Below, piece by piece: positions 1 through 7,867 of a DNA stretch of 64,000 nucleotides (the stretch's first letter is position 1; every line of letters begins with the position of its first letter). The DNA comes from Flintibacter sp. KGMB00164. GTDB lineage: Bacteria > Bacillota > Clostridia > Oscillospirales > Oscillospiraceae. A model generated the notes under the pieces. That model saw only the letters and a list, made by a program, of their open reading frames with translations, searched no databases and was not told the DNA's origin. Where the stretch lies: the NCBI RefSeq assembly GCF_008727735.1, contig NZ_CP044227.1, forward strand, positions 1,364,001 to 1,428,000, in the 5' to 3' direction. Both the position numbers and the translations under genes were made by a program.

Positions 1-696
1 TCCCTGGAGAGCCTGAGGCATACGGCCGGTGCAGGGAAATACCGCCCAGGTGTGGGCCGGGATTGTGCGGGTGATAAAACCGTCGGGGATCTCCTTGGCG
101 GGATCGTAGTTGTCGGCGATGAGATATTCAAACTCGTTGCCGCCCATGCTCTCGTCCAGGTTGATGCCGTACATGCCGCACACCACCTTGCCGCCGCCTG
201 TGCCGAAATGTTCCGCCCAGAACTTGGGAACCTGTGCAGCAGCGTCTTCATACTTGAAAGTCTTTGCCCGGCAGAGCACCGTAAACGCCTCTTTTTTCAT
301 GATCTTGCAATCCATGTTTTGACCACCTTCCAATGTCACTTTGATCCGAAGCGGAGCAAAGGAACGGACCGCGCCTCCGCTTTTTCGCAGTGCGGCAGGT
401 GTGAGACCATGGAATCGGACAAAGGCCTTGGTGAAGCTGTCCGGCGAGTCGTAGCCGAACTCCAGTGCAATATCGATGATTTTCCGGTCCGTCGTGAGGA
501 CCTCCAGCCCGGCGGCGGAGAGCCGGCGCTGGCGGATGTAGTCGCCCACCGTCATACCGCAAAGCATGGCAAAGCCCTTCTGAAAGTAAAAGGGAGACAG
601 GGCCGCCTGCTGTGCGATCTCCCGAATGGTCAGCTCCTCCCGGAGATGTTCTTCGATATACTGGATCGCCTGATGAATGCTTGTTACCCATTCCAT
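1..696 (-). CDS. AraC-family regulator with C-terminal GyrI-like domain (partial)
   Basis: The reading frame is open from an ATG at 696 to the window edge (232 codons, no stop), so the C-terminus is missing. Residues about 8-105 form an AraC-type double helix-turn-helix (motifs IREIAQQAALSPFYFQKGF and IIDIALEFGYDSPDSFTKAF). Residues from about 125 on look like the GyrI/AraC effector-binding domain. This architecture (as in Rob/BmrR-like proteins) usually senses small lipophilic compounds and activates detoxification genes. A second GyrI-like protein is encoded at 2863-3501. The ribosome site (AAGGAC) is weak and I see no strong promoter. Family call is confident; the ligand is unknown. Confidence 0.85.
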   Translation of the reverse strand, partial: MEWVTSIHQAIQYIEEHLREELTIREIAQQAALSPFYFQKGFAMLCGMTVGDYIRQRRLSAAGLEVLTTDRKIIDIALEFGYDSPDSFTKAFVRFHGLTPAALRKSGGAVRSFAPLRIKVTLEGGQNMDCKIMKKEAFTVLCRAKTFKYEDAAAQVPKFWAEHFGTGGGKVVCGMYGINLDESMGGNEFEYLIADNYDPAKEIPDGFITRTIPAHTWAVFPCTGRMPQALQG

Positions 697-806
697 TGGT
701 CACACCGTCCTTCTGAAACCAGCATACCGGAAATCTGTGCCCTCTGCCCGATTTTCCGTGCTCATATTTGTCTGGTGGCGTTTAAGAAGCGCGGAGTTCA
801 AATATT

Positions 807-1316
807 TTATACTTTTTTCCGCGTCATAAAAATACCGACAAGTGCCGCGAGCAGCACAATGGGAGCCAGCCTGACAAACAGCCATTCAAATGCATGAAAA
901 ACCGTGCCGATAACGGCGGTTTCCGGGTCACGAAAGTCCCAACCCAAGTAAGGACTATTGACTACGACCAAAGCCGCTGAAACGACCACGATAACCGCAC
1001 ATAGTGCGATCAGCGACCAATGAAGGAATGCTTTTCGCATTGCCGTTCTTCGTGCAAACTGTAAATTGATGATTTCCAGTTTTTCAGAGAGTACCTTGAC
1101 TGTATCCGCATCCACCTCTGCCACGTTCTCTCCCAACAGCGTGCTCACAGGTGTCTCCAGGGCTTCCGACAGGGCGATGAGCAGATCCGAATCTGGGACA
1201 GACAGTCCCTGCTCCCATTTGGAGACCGTTTGCCGCACTACATTCAGTTTTACGGCAAGCTCCTGTTGGGAAAGCCCTTTTGATTTCCGGATTGTTTTTA
1301 TATTTTCGCTTAACAT
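807..1316 (-). CDS. XRE-family transcriptional regulator with two membrane segments
   Basis: 169 aa. Residues 1-60 are a Cro/C1-type helix-turn-helix (SQQELAVKLNVVRQTVSKWE). The C-terminal half has two hydrophobic stretches, at about 98-118 and 143-163, ending in RKKV, so the protein is probably a membrane-tethered DNA-binding protein. This layout is common in Firmicutes and targets are usually unknown. The start is set by AAAGGAG placed 9 nt before the ATG. It lies in the same direction as the SRPBCC gene upstream (84-bp gap) and the AraC gene downstream. Confidence 0.85.
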   Translation of the reverse strand: MLSENIKTIRKSKGLSQQELAVKLNVVRQTVSKWEQGLSVPDSDLLIALSEALETPVSTLLGENVAEVDADTVKVLSEKLEIINLQFARRTAMRKAFLHWSLIALCAVIVVVSAALVVVNSPYLGWDFRDPETAVIGTVFHAFEWLFVRLAPIVLLAALVGIFMTRKKV

Positions 1317-1399
1317 GAGGGATAACTCCTTTCACTCAGGTGTTACCGCCATCGTAAGGAGAATGGCCCGTTGCCGCAAGCAACGCAGATTAACGCGGC

Positions 1400-1795
1400 C
1401 TATTTCAGTAATTCCTTCCGTAAATCGTCCAGATACAGCTTCTGCTGCCGCTTCAAATAGCTGGGGACAAAGGGGCGCATCCACCAGTGTTTGGCATTGA
1501 TGGTCTCCGTGCAGGTCAGCTGGGTGCCGCCCTCGACTGTTTCGAAAATTCCTTCCCAAGAGCCGGACATGTTGCCGTTCTCCATGGTAAAGGCCCAGAA
1601 GTGGGGCGGCTCACGGGCTGTGACGGTAAATTTCGTGGCATAGCCGTTTTTGGTGTGCTCCACAAAGTGAGTTTCATCCAAAACTTCCACCCGGGCCAAA
1701 TCACTGCGCCAAGCGGTATGGGTAAGGTCGGTCGCGGTCTGCCATACCCGTTCCAGCGGGCAGGGGAACTGGACGGTTACCTTGGAGGTCGCCAT
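1400..1795 (-). CDS. SRPBCC (polyketide cyclase/START-like) family protein
   Basis: 131 aa with the pattern of the SRPBCC ligand-binding fold: an N-terminal beta strand (KVTVQFPCPLERVWQTATD), a central FWAFTMENGNMSGSWEGIFE strand pair and a long C-terminal helix (SYLKRQQKLYLDDLRKEL). Such proteins bind hydrophobic small molecules; no catalytic role can be read from the sequence. The gene starts 4 nt after the DUF3795 stop and has a GGGGTGA ribosome site, so it is the last gene of the minus-strand operon that begins with the WYL regulator at 4737. Confidence 0.75.
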   Translation of the reverse strand: MATSKVTVQFPCPLERVWQTATDLTHTAWRSDLARVEVLDETHFVEHTKNGYATKFTVTAREPPHFWAFTMENGNMSGSWEGIFETVEGGTQLTCTETINAKHWWMRPFVPSYLKRQQKLYLDDLRKELLK

Positions 1796-1799
1796 GGGA

Positions 1800-2357
1800 T
1801 CACCCCTTCTTTGGTTTCTTGTTGAGTTTTAGTCTGATGCCCCGATGGTCCGCCGCCTCCTGAAGCAGTCCCACGGCGGCCAGGGCCCGTTCCTTGACAG
1901 GTTGCTCGGCCAGTTCCGGCTGGTTTTCCAGAGCGGCCATCACGGAGTGCAAATCCTCCAGGGACAGGAGATACACCGCCGTGTTGAAAAAGGTCTTGCG
2001 GCGTCCATCGTTGTAATGGGCCAGAAGTTTTTCTAATATCGCTCGTTTTTCCTCCAATTGGGCAAGGTAAGCCTCCAGACCCAGTCCTTGGGCCAGAGTA
2101 ATATCCTTCTGCCGGTTCCGGTGGGGGACAAAGGAATCTCCCTCGTCGAAGCCCTCGTAGTGGGGGCAGGGGTACTCCGGGCACTGCCAGCAAAACGGAA
2201 TGCCGCCGTGCTCCAGAGAACAGCGGGCTATCGTGCAGCTCTGGTTGCCTGCTCCGCCGCCGCAGCCGGGGCAGTAGCCGCCCAGATGCATGGAGCACAG
2301 GGCACAGTTGAGACCACACAGGGAGAAGCGGGTTTCTGTACGGGTAAAGCCTTTCAT
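1800..2357 (-). CDS. DUF3795-type cysteine-rich protein
   Basis: 185 aa. The N-terminal 70 residues hold nine or more cysteines in patterns such as CGLNCALCSMHLGGYCPGC, CSLEHGG and CWQCPEYPCPHYEGF, typical of DUF3795, which probably binds a metal or Fe-S centre. The C-terminal half is helical and lacks cysteines. The function of this family is not known. The start codon overlaps the stop of the upstream GNAT gene (ATGA), with GGAGGG in front, which points to translational coupling in the WYL-headed operon. Confidence 0.75.
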   Translation of the reverse strand: MKGFTRTETRFSLCGLNCALCSMHLGGYCPGCGGGAGNQSCTIARCSLEHGGIPFCWQCPEYPCPHYEGFDEGDSFVPHRNRQKDITLAQGLGLEAYLAQLEEKRAILEKLLAHYNDGRRKTFFNTAVYLLSLEDLHSVMAALENQPELAEQPVKERALAAVGLLQEAADHRGIRLKLNKKPKKG

Positions 2358-2866
2358 GGTATTCCCTCCATATCAGCATGATTGGTGATGTCCCGCAACA
2401 TTAGATATTCTGTGTCTTTTTCTTCTAAAATTCGAAATCCTGCTCGCTCGTACAGATGTAGAGCCGGATTCTTTTTCTGAACGGAGAGGGATGTCCGAAG
2501 CACCCCATTCTCCTGTAGCAAAAGCAAAAGGGCATTCAGCAGTTGGGTCCCAATACCCAGCCCGCGGTATTCAGGCAGCAACGAGATAGCCAGGGATGGT
2601 GTATTGTTGTCGATGTGACCGTAGTCCCCCATAATACGGCTCCATGCCGCACCCACCACTTTTTCCTCTGTCTCAGCTACCAGACAGTGGTCACCAGGCT
2701 GTGTGCCGAAGCCTGTAACATAGACCTGTAGCTCCGGCAGATCTACCACTGACCGGGGCGGCGGCTCAGCGCCCTCCGGGAGATAGATGGCTTGGTAGAG
2801 AAATTCCCGCAGAAGGCCGTGCTCCTCCGGGCGTATTTTGCGAATAACCGTGTCAATCCGTTTCAT
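2354..2866 (-). CDS. GNAT-family N-acetyltransferase
   Basis: 170 aa from the ATG at 2866. The acetyl-CoA loop is seen as SLLPEYRGLGIGTQLLNALL (R/QxxGxG/A type), followed by LYERAGFRILEE, the usual C-terminal beta-bulge region. The longer frame to 2923 adds a non-conserved leader. The chosen start overlaps the stop of the GyrI-like gene (ATGA) and has AGGAGGG upstream. The acceptor substrate is unknown; it may modify small amines or protein N-termini. It is the fourth gene of the operon. Confidence 0.85.
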   Translation of the reverse strand: MKRIDTVIRKIRPEEHGLLREFLYQAIYLPEGAEPPPRSVVDLPELQVYVTGFGTQPGDHCLVAETEEKVVGAAWSRIMGDYGHIDNNTPSLAISLLPEYRGLGIGTQLLNALLLLLQENGVLRTSLSVQKKNPALHLYERAGFRILEEKDTEYLMLRDITNHADMEGIP

Positions 2867-3501
2867 AACAGTGCCCTCCTGATTGGGTGCCGAATGACGG
2901 TTTTCAGCCGCTCGGGTTTGCACCGCCGCACATCGCTTAAATAGATTTCGTGGTGGAACCGACTTGCCCCAAAATCCGCCTCGTAACCCTGGGCCTTGGC
3001 GTATTCCGCCATCGCGGACACGGTGGCGGGCTCGTTGTCATAGGGGCCGATGTGCATGCACTGGACGCACAGCCCTTCCTCCCAAGGAAAGAACTCTACC
3101 TTGGAGAAGTCCTGCTGTTTCTTTTCCGTAGCCTCTCGGATGGCCCAGTCAAAGACCTCTTTCGTCACAAACTCCGGCAGGCGGATGAGGGAGATCCACT
3201 GGAAATCTTTCTTACGGGTATAGTCCACCCCATGAACGCCCTCCTGCCACCACAGGCCTTCCAGAGGCGGCACCACATAGTCAAAGTAGCCTTCCAGCTG
3301 GTGTTTGCCCAGCTTGCTCATTTTAATGGTGAAAGCCACGGCGTAGAGCATCCCCAAAGCCTGCTTGTAAGCGCCATTCTCCGCATTGGGATCACCATGG
3401 CCCCGTACAGCCAGAAAATTCATGGCAGGCACGGTGACGATGCCCGGCGTTTTGGGCGGCAGATAGAATTCCTTATACTCTTTCTTGTAGTCAAAAGCCA
3501 T
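2863..3501 (-). CDS. GyrI-like small-molecule-binding domain protein
   Basis: 212 aa; a stand-alone GyrI-like domain. Visible family features are FLAVRGHGDPN near residue 30, the GLWWQEGV segment, EEGLCVQCMHIGPYDNEPATV and the closing HHEIYLSDVRRCKPERLKTVIRHP. Members bind or hydrolyse small cyclic or cationic compounds; the exact role here is unknown. An ATG at 3507 overlaps the previous stop, but the GGGGAGG site lies only 2 nt from it and 8 nt from the ATG at 3501, so the latter is preferred. It is followed by the GNAT gene with a 4-nt overlap. Confidence 0.8.
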   Translation of the reverse strand: MAFDYKKEYKEFYLPPKTPGIVTVPAMNFLAVRGHGDPNAENGAYKQALGMLYAVAFTIKMSKLGKHQLEGYFDYVVPPLEGLWWQEGVHGVDYTRKKDFQWISLIRLPEFVTKEVFDWAIREATEKKQQDFSKVEFFPWEEGLCVQCMHIGPYDNEPATVSAMAEYAKAQGYEADFGASRFHHEIYLSDVRRCKPERLKTVIRHPIRRALL

Positions 3502-3503
3502 GG

Positions 3504-3827
3504 TCATTTCCTCCCCGTCTTTTGTGGCTTACTTTTCAACGCCTCGCAGGTTATGCGGGTCAGCTCTGTCATAAGCTTCCGGTTCTCTACATCTTCCACC
3601 AGAAAGGAGTCCTTGGCCCCCTCGTAGGGCGGAGCCTTGGGCAGGTCAGGGAAGGCCGCTTCACCTTGCGGGGTGACCTTTACAAAAAACTGATCGTCGC
3701 AGATGACGGCAAAGAACACATCGTCGCAGTAGAGGCCATATTCGCCGAACATCTTCCGGCTGCGGATAGCGCCAGCCTCCCGCAGCTGCTCGACTACATA
3801 GTCTACGAAGTCCTGATGAGACGCCAT
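3504..3827 (-). CDS. TfoX/Sxy N-terminal domain protein
   Basis: 107 aa covering only the TfoX N-terminal domain (VEQLREAGAIRSRKMFGEYGLYCDDVFFAVICDDQ is the family core and spans residues about 12-45). Full-length Sxy proteins regulate competence in gammaproteobacteria, but small stand-alone members in Firmicutes have no shown role in DNA uptake. A lysine-rich tail (KSKPQKTGRK) ends the protein. The start follows the WYL stop by 1 nt with AGGAGGG in front. Second gene of the operon. Confidence 0.8.
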   Translation of the reverse strand: MASHQDFVDYVVEQLREAGAIRSRKMFGEYGLYCDDVFFAVICDDQFFVKVTPQGEAAFPDLPKAPPYEGAKDSFLVEDVENRKLMTELTRITCEALKSKPQKTGRK

Positions 3828-3828
3828 G

Positions 3829-4737
3829 TCAATCCCTCCTGTAACGATTGGCCAGAGTTTTGGTTAAATTTTCGAGCTGTTCCCGTAATTCCTGTGGTTC
3901 CAGCAGCTCCGCTTTATCTCCAAAGGTCAAAACCCAGCTGAGCACACTGTCCGCATCGGGAAAGCCTCCGGTAAAACGCAGTTTGCCGTCCGGCTCCACG
4001 GTAAATCGGTCCGCGCCGTACTCCTCCACCAGCCGCCAGCGGCAGGTGGAATCAAAAAGAACAGTAACCTGATATTTAACCGGAAAGACCTGCTCCGGCT
4101 CCAGGTTGGGCAGCGGTGCGCAGCGAGGGACAAAAGGCTCGCTGGTGGAGAGCTCCGTCATGCGGTTAAGTTTAAAAAGGCGGTAATCCTTTCGTATCCG
4201 GCACCAGCCCCACACATACCAAGTGGACCAGTGGAATACCAGGTAGTAGGGCTCCACGGTGCGCACCGATTCCCCTTTGGGAGAGAAGTAGGTAAAACAG
4301 ATGGTGCGGTGCTGCTCGATGGCTCCCTGGATGAGCTCAATTTTCGGCGGCAGGCTGGTTTTGTACCAGGAAGAGAGGTCAATGAGCATGTGGGCGCCGC
4401 CGGGTACCAGCCCGCCTGTCCCGGCGGACAGCTTCTCCATCAACTGGGTATAGCGTCGGGTGCCGCTGACGCTGTCAAGGCTGCGCAGTCCCGCCAGGAT
4501 GGCCTGCATCTCCGGATCGGTGAGCACGGTGCGGTCCACCCGGTAGCCCTCCATGATGGAGATACCGCCGCCCGCTCCTTGAGCGGTAGAGATGGGAATG
4601 CCCGCCCGGCACAGAGACTCAATGTCCCGCTGGATGGTCCGGCGAGATACCTCGAACTGCTCCGCTAGCTCCGGAGCGGTGACTTTCTCTCTTTGAAGCA
4701 GGATGGACAAAATGCCGATGAGCCGCTCCATCTTCAT
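3829..4737 (-). CDS. YafY-type WYL-domain transcriptional regulator
   Basis: 302 aa from the ATG at 4737. Residues 1-60 are a winged helix-turn-helix (ILLQREKVTAPELAEQFEVSRRTIQRDIE). A WYL domain follows at about 140-220 (YYLVFHWSTWYVWGWCRIRKDYRLFKLNRM), then a C-terminal WCX-like region. WYL regulators respond to nucleotides or other small ligands and often control adjacent genes. It is the first gene of a six-gene overlapping operon and diverges from the reductase gene at 4866, so it may control both sides. The longer frame to 4851 has no ribosome site and crosses the promoter. Confidence 0.87.
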   Translation of the reverse strand: MKMERLIGILSILLQREKVTAPELAEQFEVSRRTIQRDIESLCRAGIPISTAQGAGGGISIMEGYRVDRTVLTDPEMQAILAGLRSLDSVSGTRRYTQLMEKLSAGTGGLVPGGAHMLIDLSSWYKTSLPPKIELIQGAIEQHRTICFTYFSPKGESVRTVEPYYLVFHWSTWYVWGWCRIRKDYRLFKLNRMTELSTSEPFVPRCAPLPNLEPEQVFPVKYQVTVLFDSTCRWRLVEEYGADRFTVEPDGKLRFTGGFPDADSVLSWVLTFGDKAELLEPQELREQLENLTKTLANRYRRD

Positions 4738-4768
4738 GGGAGCCACCGCCTTTCTGATTTCTGCCTGT

Positions 4769-4774
4769 ATTATA
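4769..4774 (-). promoter_or_regulatory. Extended -10 promoter for the WYL operon
   Basis: On the minus strand TGC-TATAAT lies 31 bp before the WYL start. No good -35 hexamer is seen 17 bp upstream, which is common for extended -10 promoters. It lies back to back with the promoter at 4815-4843. Confidence 0.5.
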
Positions 4775-4814
4775 GCACAGGAACCGGACAACAGTCTGTC
4801 ATGTTTCTTTTGCC

Positions 4815-4843
4815 TTGTTCTTTTCATCACTCTTGGGTACAAT
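4815..4843 (+). promoter_or_regulatory. Promoter of the reductase-GNAT pair
   Basis: TTGTTC, 17-bp spacer, TACAAT, ending 22 bp before the ATG at 4866. It diverges from the WYL promoter, with 40 bp between the two -10 boxes. Confidence 0.6.
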
Positions 4844-4865
4844 AAGGGCAACGGAGGAAATCATT

Positions 4866-5396
4866 ATGGGACAGGTTGTGCTATATCTCGCCATCAGTGT
4901 GGATGGATATCTTGCGGACGAACAGGGCGGCGTGGATTGGCTGTCAGGCGACGGCAGTGAGCCGGATGCCCCCGGCAGTTACCCGGCGTTTTTGGATACG
5001 GTGGACGCCATCGTTATGGGCTGGACTACCTATCACCAGCTCGTCACAGAGCTCTCCCCAGATAGCTGGCCCTATGAAGGTCGGCCCTGTTATGTGGTGA
5101 CCCACCGGCAGAAAGAAGATCAGGAGAATATTTTCTTCTGGAATGGGGAACTGACTGCCTTAGTGGACAAGCTGAAAGAGTCACATGAGGGCAATGTCTG
5201 GATCTGCGGCGGCGCGTCTGTGGCTGGACAGCTGTTGAAAGAGGGCCGCATCGATAAACTGTGGCTGTCCATCATCCCCACGGTACTGGGTAAGGGCGTG
5301 AGGCTGTTTCCGGAGCTTCCTCGGGAACTGCCGCTGAAGCTGGTAGGGACGGAACATTGGAACGGGATCGTAGATCTGGTGTATGAAAAGCGGTGA
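4866..5396 (+). CDS. Dihydrofolate reductase-like / RibD C-terminal family protein
   Basis: 176 aa. The N-terminus VVLYLAISVDGYLADEQGG, the DAIVMGWTTYHQL segment, the VWICGGASVAGQLLKEG nucleotide-binding loop and the LWLSIIPTVLGKGVRLFPEL segment are typical of the YyaP/YwjB type RibD-C reductase family (NADPH-dependent). The substrate is not known and it is probably not the housekeeping DHFR. The ATG at 4866 follows GGAGGAA by 7 nt; the earlier in-frame ATG at 4815 lies inside the promoter. Confidence 0.82.
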   Translation: MGQVVLYLAISVDGYLADEQGGVDWLSGDGSEPDAPGSYPAFLDTVDAIVMGWTTYHQLVTELSPDSWPYEGRPCYVVTHRQKEDQENIFFWNGELTALVDKLKESHEGNVWICGGASVAGQLLKEGRIDKLWLSIIPTVLGKGVRLFPELPRELPLKLVGTEHWNGIVDLVYEKR

Positions 5397-5404
5397 GTGC
5401 AGGT

Positions 5405-5848
5405 ATGAAGATCAAGAAAATCGGAACAAATAAAAAGCAGTATCTGGATCTGCTTCTGCTGGCGGACGAGCAGGAGGACATGATCGACCGCTATCTGGAG
5501 CGTGGAACCATGTATGTGCTGGAGGAGGACGGCGTTCAGGCCGAATGTGTGGTGACGGACGAGGGCGGCGGCATCCTGGAACTGAAAAATATTGCTGTAA
5601 GACCGGAAGTTCAGGGCAAAGGCTACGGGAAGACCCTGGTGGAATTCCTCGTCCGAACCTACAAAGAGCAGTATACCGTGCTGCAGGTGGGCACCGGGGA
5701 CAGTCCCTCCACCATCCCGTTTTATGAATCCTGCGGCTTTCGCAGGCACCACCTGGTCAAGAACTTTTTCACCGACCACTATGACCACCCCATCTACGAA
5801 TGCGGGGTTCAGTTAGTGGATATGGTGTATCTGCAAAAAGAAATGTAA
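5405..5848 (+). CDS. GNAT-family N-acetyltransferase
   Basis: 147 aa. The acetyl-CoA motif is seen as LKNIAVRPEVQGKGYGKTLVEFLV, followed by GTGDSPSTIPFYESCGFRRHH, which fits the small YvbK-like GNAT subgroup. The end (NFFTDHYDHPIYECGVQLVDMVYL) is also typical of that subgroup. A GTG at 5393 overlaps the upstream stop but lacks a ribosome site; the ATG at 5405 follows GGTGAG by 8 nt. Co-transcribed with the reductase and ended by the hairpin at 5850. Substrate unknown. Confidence 0.82.
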   Translation: MKIKKIGTNKKQYLDLLLLADEQEDMIDRYLERGTMYVLEEDGVQAECVVTDEGGGILELKNIAVRPEVQGKGYGKTLVEFLVRTYKEQYTVLQVGTGDSPSTIPFYESCGFRRHHLVKNFFTDHYDHPIYECGVQLVDMVYLQKEM

Positions 5849-5849
5849 A

Positions 5850-5886
5850 AATGTGGAGTGTCTGTTGGTACACTCCACATTTTTTC
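5850..5886. terminator. Bidirectional intrinsic terminator
   Basis: Stem ATGTGGAGTGT / ACACTCCACAT with an 8-nt loop, a T run on the right and an A run on the left. It serves both the plus-strand GNAT gene and the minus-strand flavodoxin gene that ends at 5902. Confidence 0.88.
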
Positions 5887-5901
5887 AATATCCGGGGTGC
5901 T

Positions 5902-6378
5902 TTATAGTTTCAGCCCTTCTGCCCAGGCCTTCAGTTCTGCCTCATTCAGGCGGCCATTGAGCATCCGACCATCCACGATCTTGGCGCCAGGGGCGCTGGA
6001 ACGCAGCCCAGCGGCCGACTTGCCCAGACCGCTGCCGCCGGAGGTGGCAAAGAGAACGATGGTTTTTCCGGAGAAGTCATAGGACTCCAGGAAGGTGTTG
6101 AGGATGGTAGGGGCCACATACCACCACACGGGGAAACCCAGGAAGATCACATCGTGTCCGGCCACCGGGGCGTTGGTGTCGGCCAAAGCGGGGCGGGAGT
6201 GGGCATCCTTCATCTCCTCGCTGGAGCGGGAGCTCTTGTCCATCCAGTTCAGATCGGCGCTGGTGTAGGGGACGGCGGGTTTGATCTCATAGAGATCCCC
6301 GCCCATAGCATTTACCAGAGCCTTTGCCGCCTTGGCGGTGGTGCCGGTGGCGGAAAAATAAGCAACCAATGCGTTCAT
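5902..6378 (-). CDS. Flavodoxin-like protein, cytoplasmic
   Basis: 158 aa. The FMN phosphate loop is at residues about 7-14 (YFSATGTT, the T/SxTGxT pattern of flavodoxins). Further FMN-side motifs are FLGFPVWWYVAPTILNTFLESYDF and FATSGGSGLGKS. It probably carries electrons for an unidentified reductase. The start at 6378 follows AAGGAGG. The gene diverges from a LysR regulator at 6533 and has a second, lipoprotein copy at 7864 with the same motif order, so the two are likely used in different compartments. Confidence 0.85.
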   Translation of the reverse strand: MNALVAYFSATGTTAKAAKALVNAMGGDLYEIKPAVPYTSADLNWMDKSSRSSEEMKDAHSRPALADTNAPVAGHDVIFLGFPVWWYVAPTILNTFLESYDFSGKTIVLFATSGGSGLGKSAAGLRSSAPGAKIVDGRMLNGRLNEAELKAWAEGLKL

Positions 6379-6410
6379 ACGAATAACCTCCTTACGCATT
6401 TTCTGGCTCT

Positions 6411-6439
6411 ATTGTAAATCCAGCATCCAGAAATGTAAA
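6411..6439 (-). promoter_or_regulatory. Promoter of the flavodoxin gene
   Basis: On the minus strand TTTACA, 17-bp spacer, TACAAT, 33 bp before the start codon. It lies in the gap divergent to lysR, where a LysR-type protein would usually bind. Confidence 0.65.
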
Positions 6440-6532
6440 ATACTCATTTTCTATTTGCAGTTATTCTGCACAGGCATTTTTATCTTGCGGGAGCGCAATA
6501 GGAATGGTAGGATGAAGGAAGGAGGGATACCT

Positions 6533-7429
6533 ATGGAACTTCGTGTTTTGAGATATTTTCTGGCGGTAGCCCGGGAGGAAAACATCACCAAGGCTGCTGC
6601 GCTGCTCCATCTGACCCAGCCCACCCTGTCCCGGCAGCTGATGCAGCTGGAGGAGGAATTGGGGGTGCAGCTCTTTCACCGCAGCCGCTACCACATTGTC
6701 CTGACCGATGAAGGGATGCTGCTGCGCCGCCGTGCCCAAGAACTGGTGGACTTGGCGGACAAAACAGCCCGGGAATTTGCCGCTCGGGAGACGGAACTGA
6801 TGGGGGAAATCGCCATCGGCGCGGGGGAGACCCGGAGCATGACCTTCCTCTCCCAGGCCATCCGCACCTTCCGGGAACGTTACCCCAAAGTCACCTTCCG
6901 GATCTTCAGCGCCAACGCCGATGACGTGAAAGAGCGGCTGGATATGGGACTTCTGGACATGGGGCTGCTGACGGAGCCGGTGGATGTGGGCAAATATGCT
7001 TTCTGCCGAATGCAGGAGAAGGACCGCTGGGGCGTGTTGGTGCGGACAGATTCCTCCTTGGCGAAACAGGATGCGGTCACACCACAAGATCTAGAATCGG
7101 TTCCTCTGCTGGTCAGTGGCCGGGAGAGCGTACAGCAGGAGCTGGCCAGCTGGTTTGGAGATCATTGGGATCGCCTGCAGATCGCCGCCACCTTCAACCT
7201 GATCCTCAACGCCGCCAATATGGTGCGATGCGGTGTGGGAGCGGCGCTGGGCTTTGATCTGAACCTGGCCTTTGATGATCTCCGCTTCCTGCCTCTTTCG
7301 CCTGCCATGGAAACAGGAACGGTGCTGGTCTGGAAGAAGGATCAGGCGCTGACTGCGGTGGTTGAGGCCTTCCATCAGCACATCAAAAATGTCCAAGAGG
7401 CATATCAGGAGAAAGAAAATAAGCATTAG
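6533..7429 (+). CDS. LysR-family transcriptional regulator
   Basis: 298 aa. Winged helix-turn-helix at residues 1-60 (MELRVLRYFLAVAREENITKAAALLHLTQPTLSRQ is split over residues 1-35), then a periplasmic-binding-protein-like effector domain at about 90-290. The start follows AAGGAGGGATACCT; the longer frame to 6455 has no ribosome site. Divergent LysR genes usually control the neighbouring gene, so the flavodoxin at 5902-6378 is the likely target, with oxidative or redox stress as a plausible but unproven signal. Confidence 0.88.
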   Translation: MELRVLRYFLAVAREENITKAAALLHLTQPTLSRQLMQLEEELGVQLFHRSRYHIVLTDEGMLLRRRAQELVDLADKTAREFAARETELMGEIAIGAGETRSMTFLSQAIRTFRERYPKVTFRIFSANADDVKERLDMGLLDMGLLTEPVDVGKYAFCRMQEKDRWGVLVRTDSSLAKQDAVTPQDLESVPLLVSGRESVQQELASWFGDHWDRLQIAATFNLILNAANMVRCGVGAALGFDLNLAFDDLRFLPLSPAMETGTVLVWKKDQALTAVVEAFHQHIKNVQEAYQEKENKH

Positions 7430-7452
7430 ACATAGAGGAGAAACCGTTTTAG

Positions 7453-7488
7453 AATGTGGGTGTCCGAAGAAGGACGCCCACATTTTTT
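7453..7488 (+). terminator. Intrinsic terminator between lysR and merR genes
   Basis: Stem ATGTGGGTGTCC / GGACGCCCACAT (one mismatch) followed by six T. Only 16 bp separate it from the MerR start, leaving no room for a promoter, so the MerR gene depends on read-through or on a promoter inside lysR. Confidence 0.85.
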
Positions 7489-7504
7489 ATTTGGAGGCTT
7501 TGAT

Positions 7505-7867
7505 ATGACCATACAGGAGGCGAGCGAGCGCTATCATATCCCCATGCACATTCTGCGGGAATACGAGAGTTGGGGCCTGTGCGGCGCGGTGAAAAAAGTG
7601 ATGGGCGATTGGCAGTATGACGACGGCGACCTGGAGCGGCTGAGTACCATCATGACCCTCCACGACATCGGATTTACCGTGGAGGAAGTGGAGGCCCATA
7701 TGCGCCTTCTGCTGGAGGGAGATCATACGGCAGCCCAGCGTCTCAGAATGCTGGAGAAAAAGCGCAGTGCTGCCTTGGAGGAGATCCACTTCAAGGAGCG
7801 CCAGCTCCAGCGGCTGGATTACCTGCGCTATGAGATCCGAAAAACACAAGGGGGGAGGAGAGAATGA
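7505..7867 (+). CDS. MerR-family transcriptional regulator
   Basis: 120 aa. N-terminal MerR helix-turn-helix (TIQEASERYHIPMHILREYESWGL) with the wing (DDGDLERLSTIMTLHDIGFT), then a coiled-coil dimerisation helix from about residue 75 (RLRMLEKKRSAALEEIHFKE). There is no C-terminal effector domain and no cysteine set for metal sensing, so the signal is unknown. Start 7505 follows TGGAGG. Its stop overlaps the start of the flavodoxin lipoprotein (ATGA), so the two are co-translated. Confidence 0.85.
   Translation: MTIQEASERYHIPMHILREYESWGLCGAVKKVMGDWQYDDGDLERLSTIMTLHDIGFTVEEVEAHMRLLLEGDHTAAQRLRMLEKKRSAALEEIHFKERQLQRLDYLRYEIRKTQGGRRE

Noticed and set aside
248-703. 151-codon minus-strand frame near the left edge
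   Set aside because: It is an out-of-frame reading of the AraC/GyrI gene, whose true frame stays open to position 1 and shows clear helix-turn-helix and GyrI motifs.
6497-6512. TTGCGG-17-TAGGAT as a lysR promoter
   Set aside because: The -10 would lie too close to the ribosome site to leave a workable leader, and both boxes are weak.
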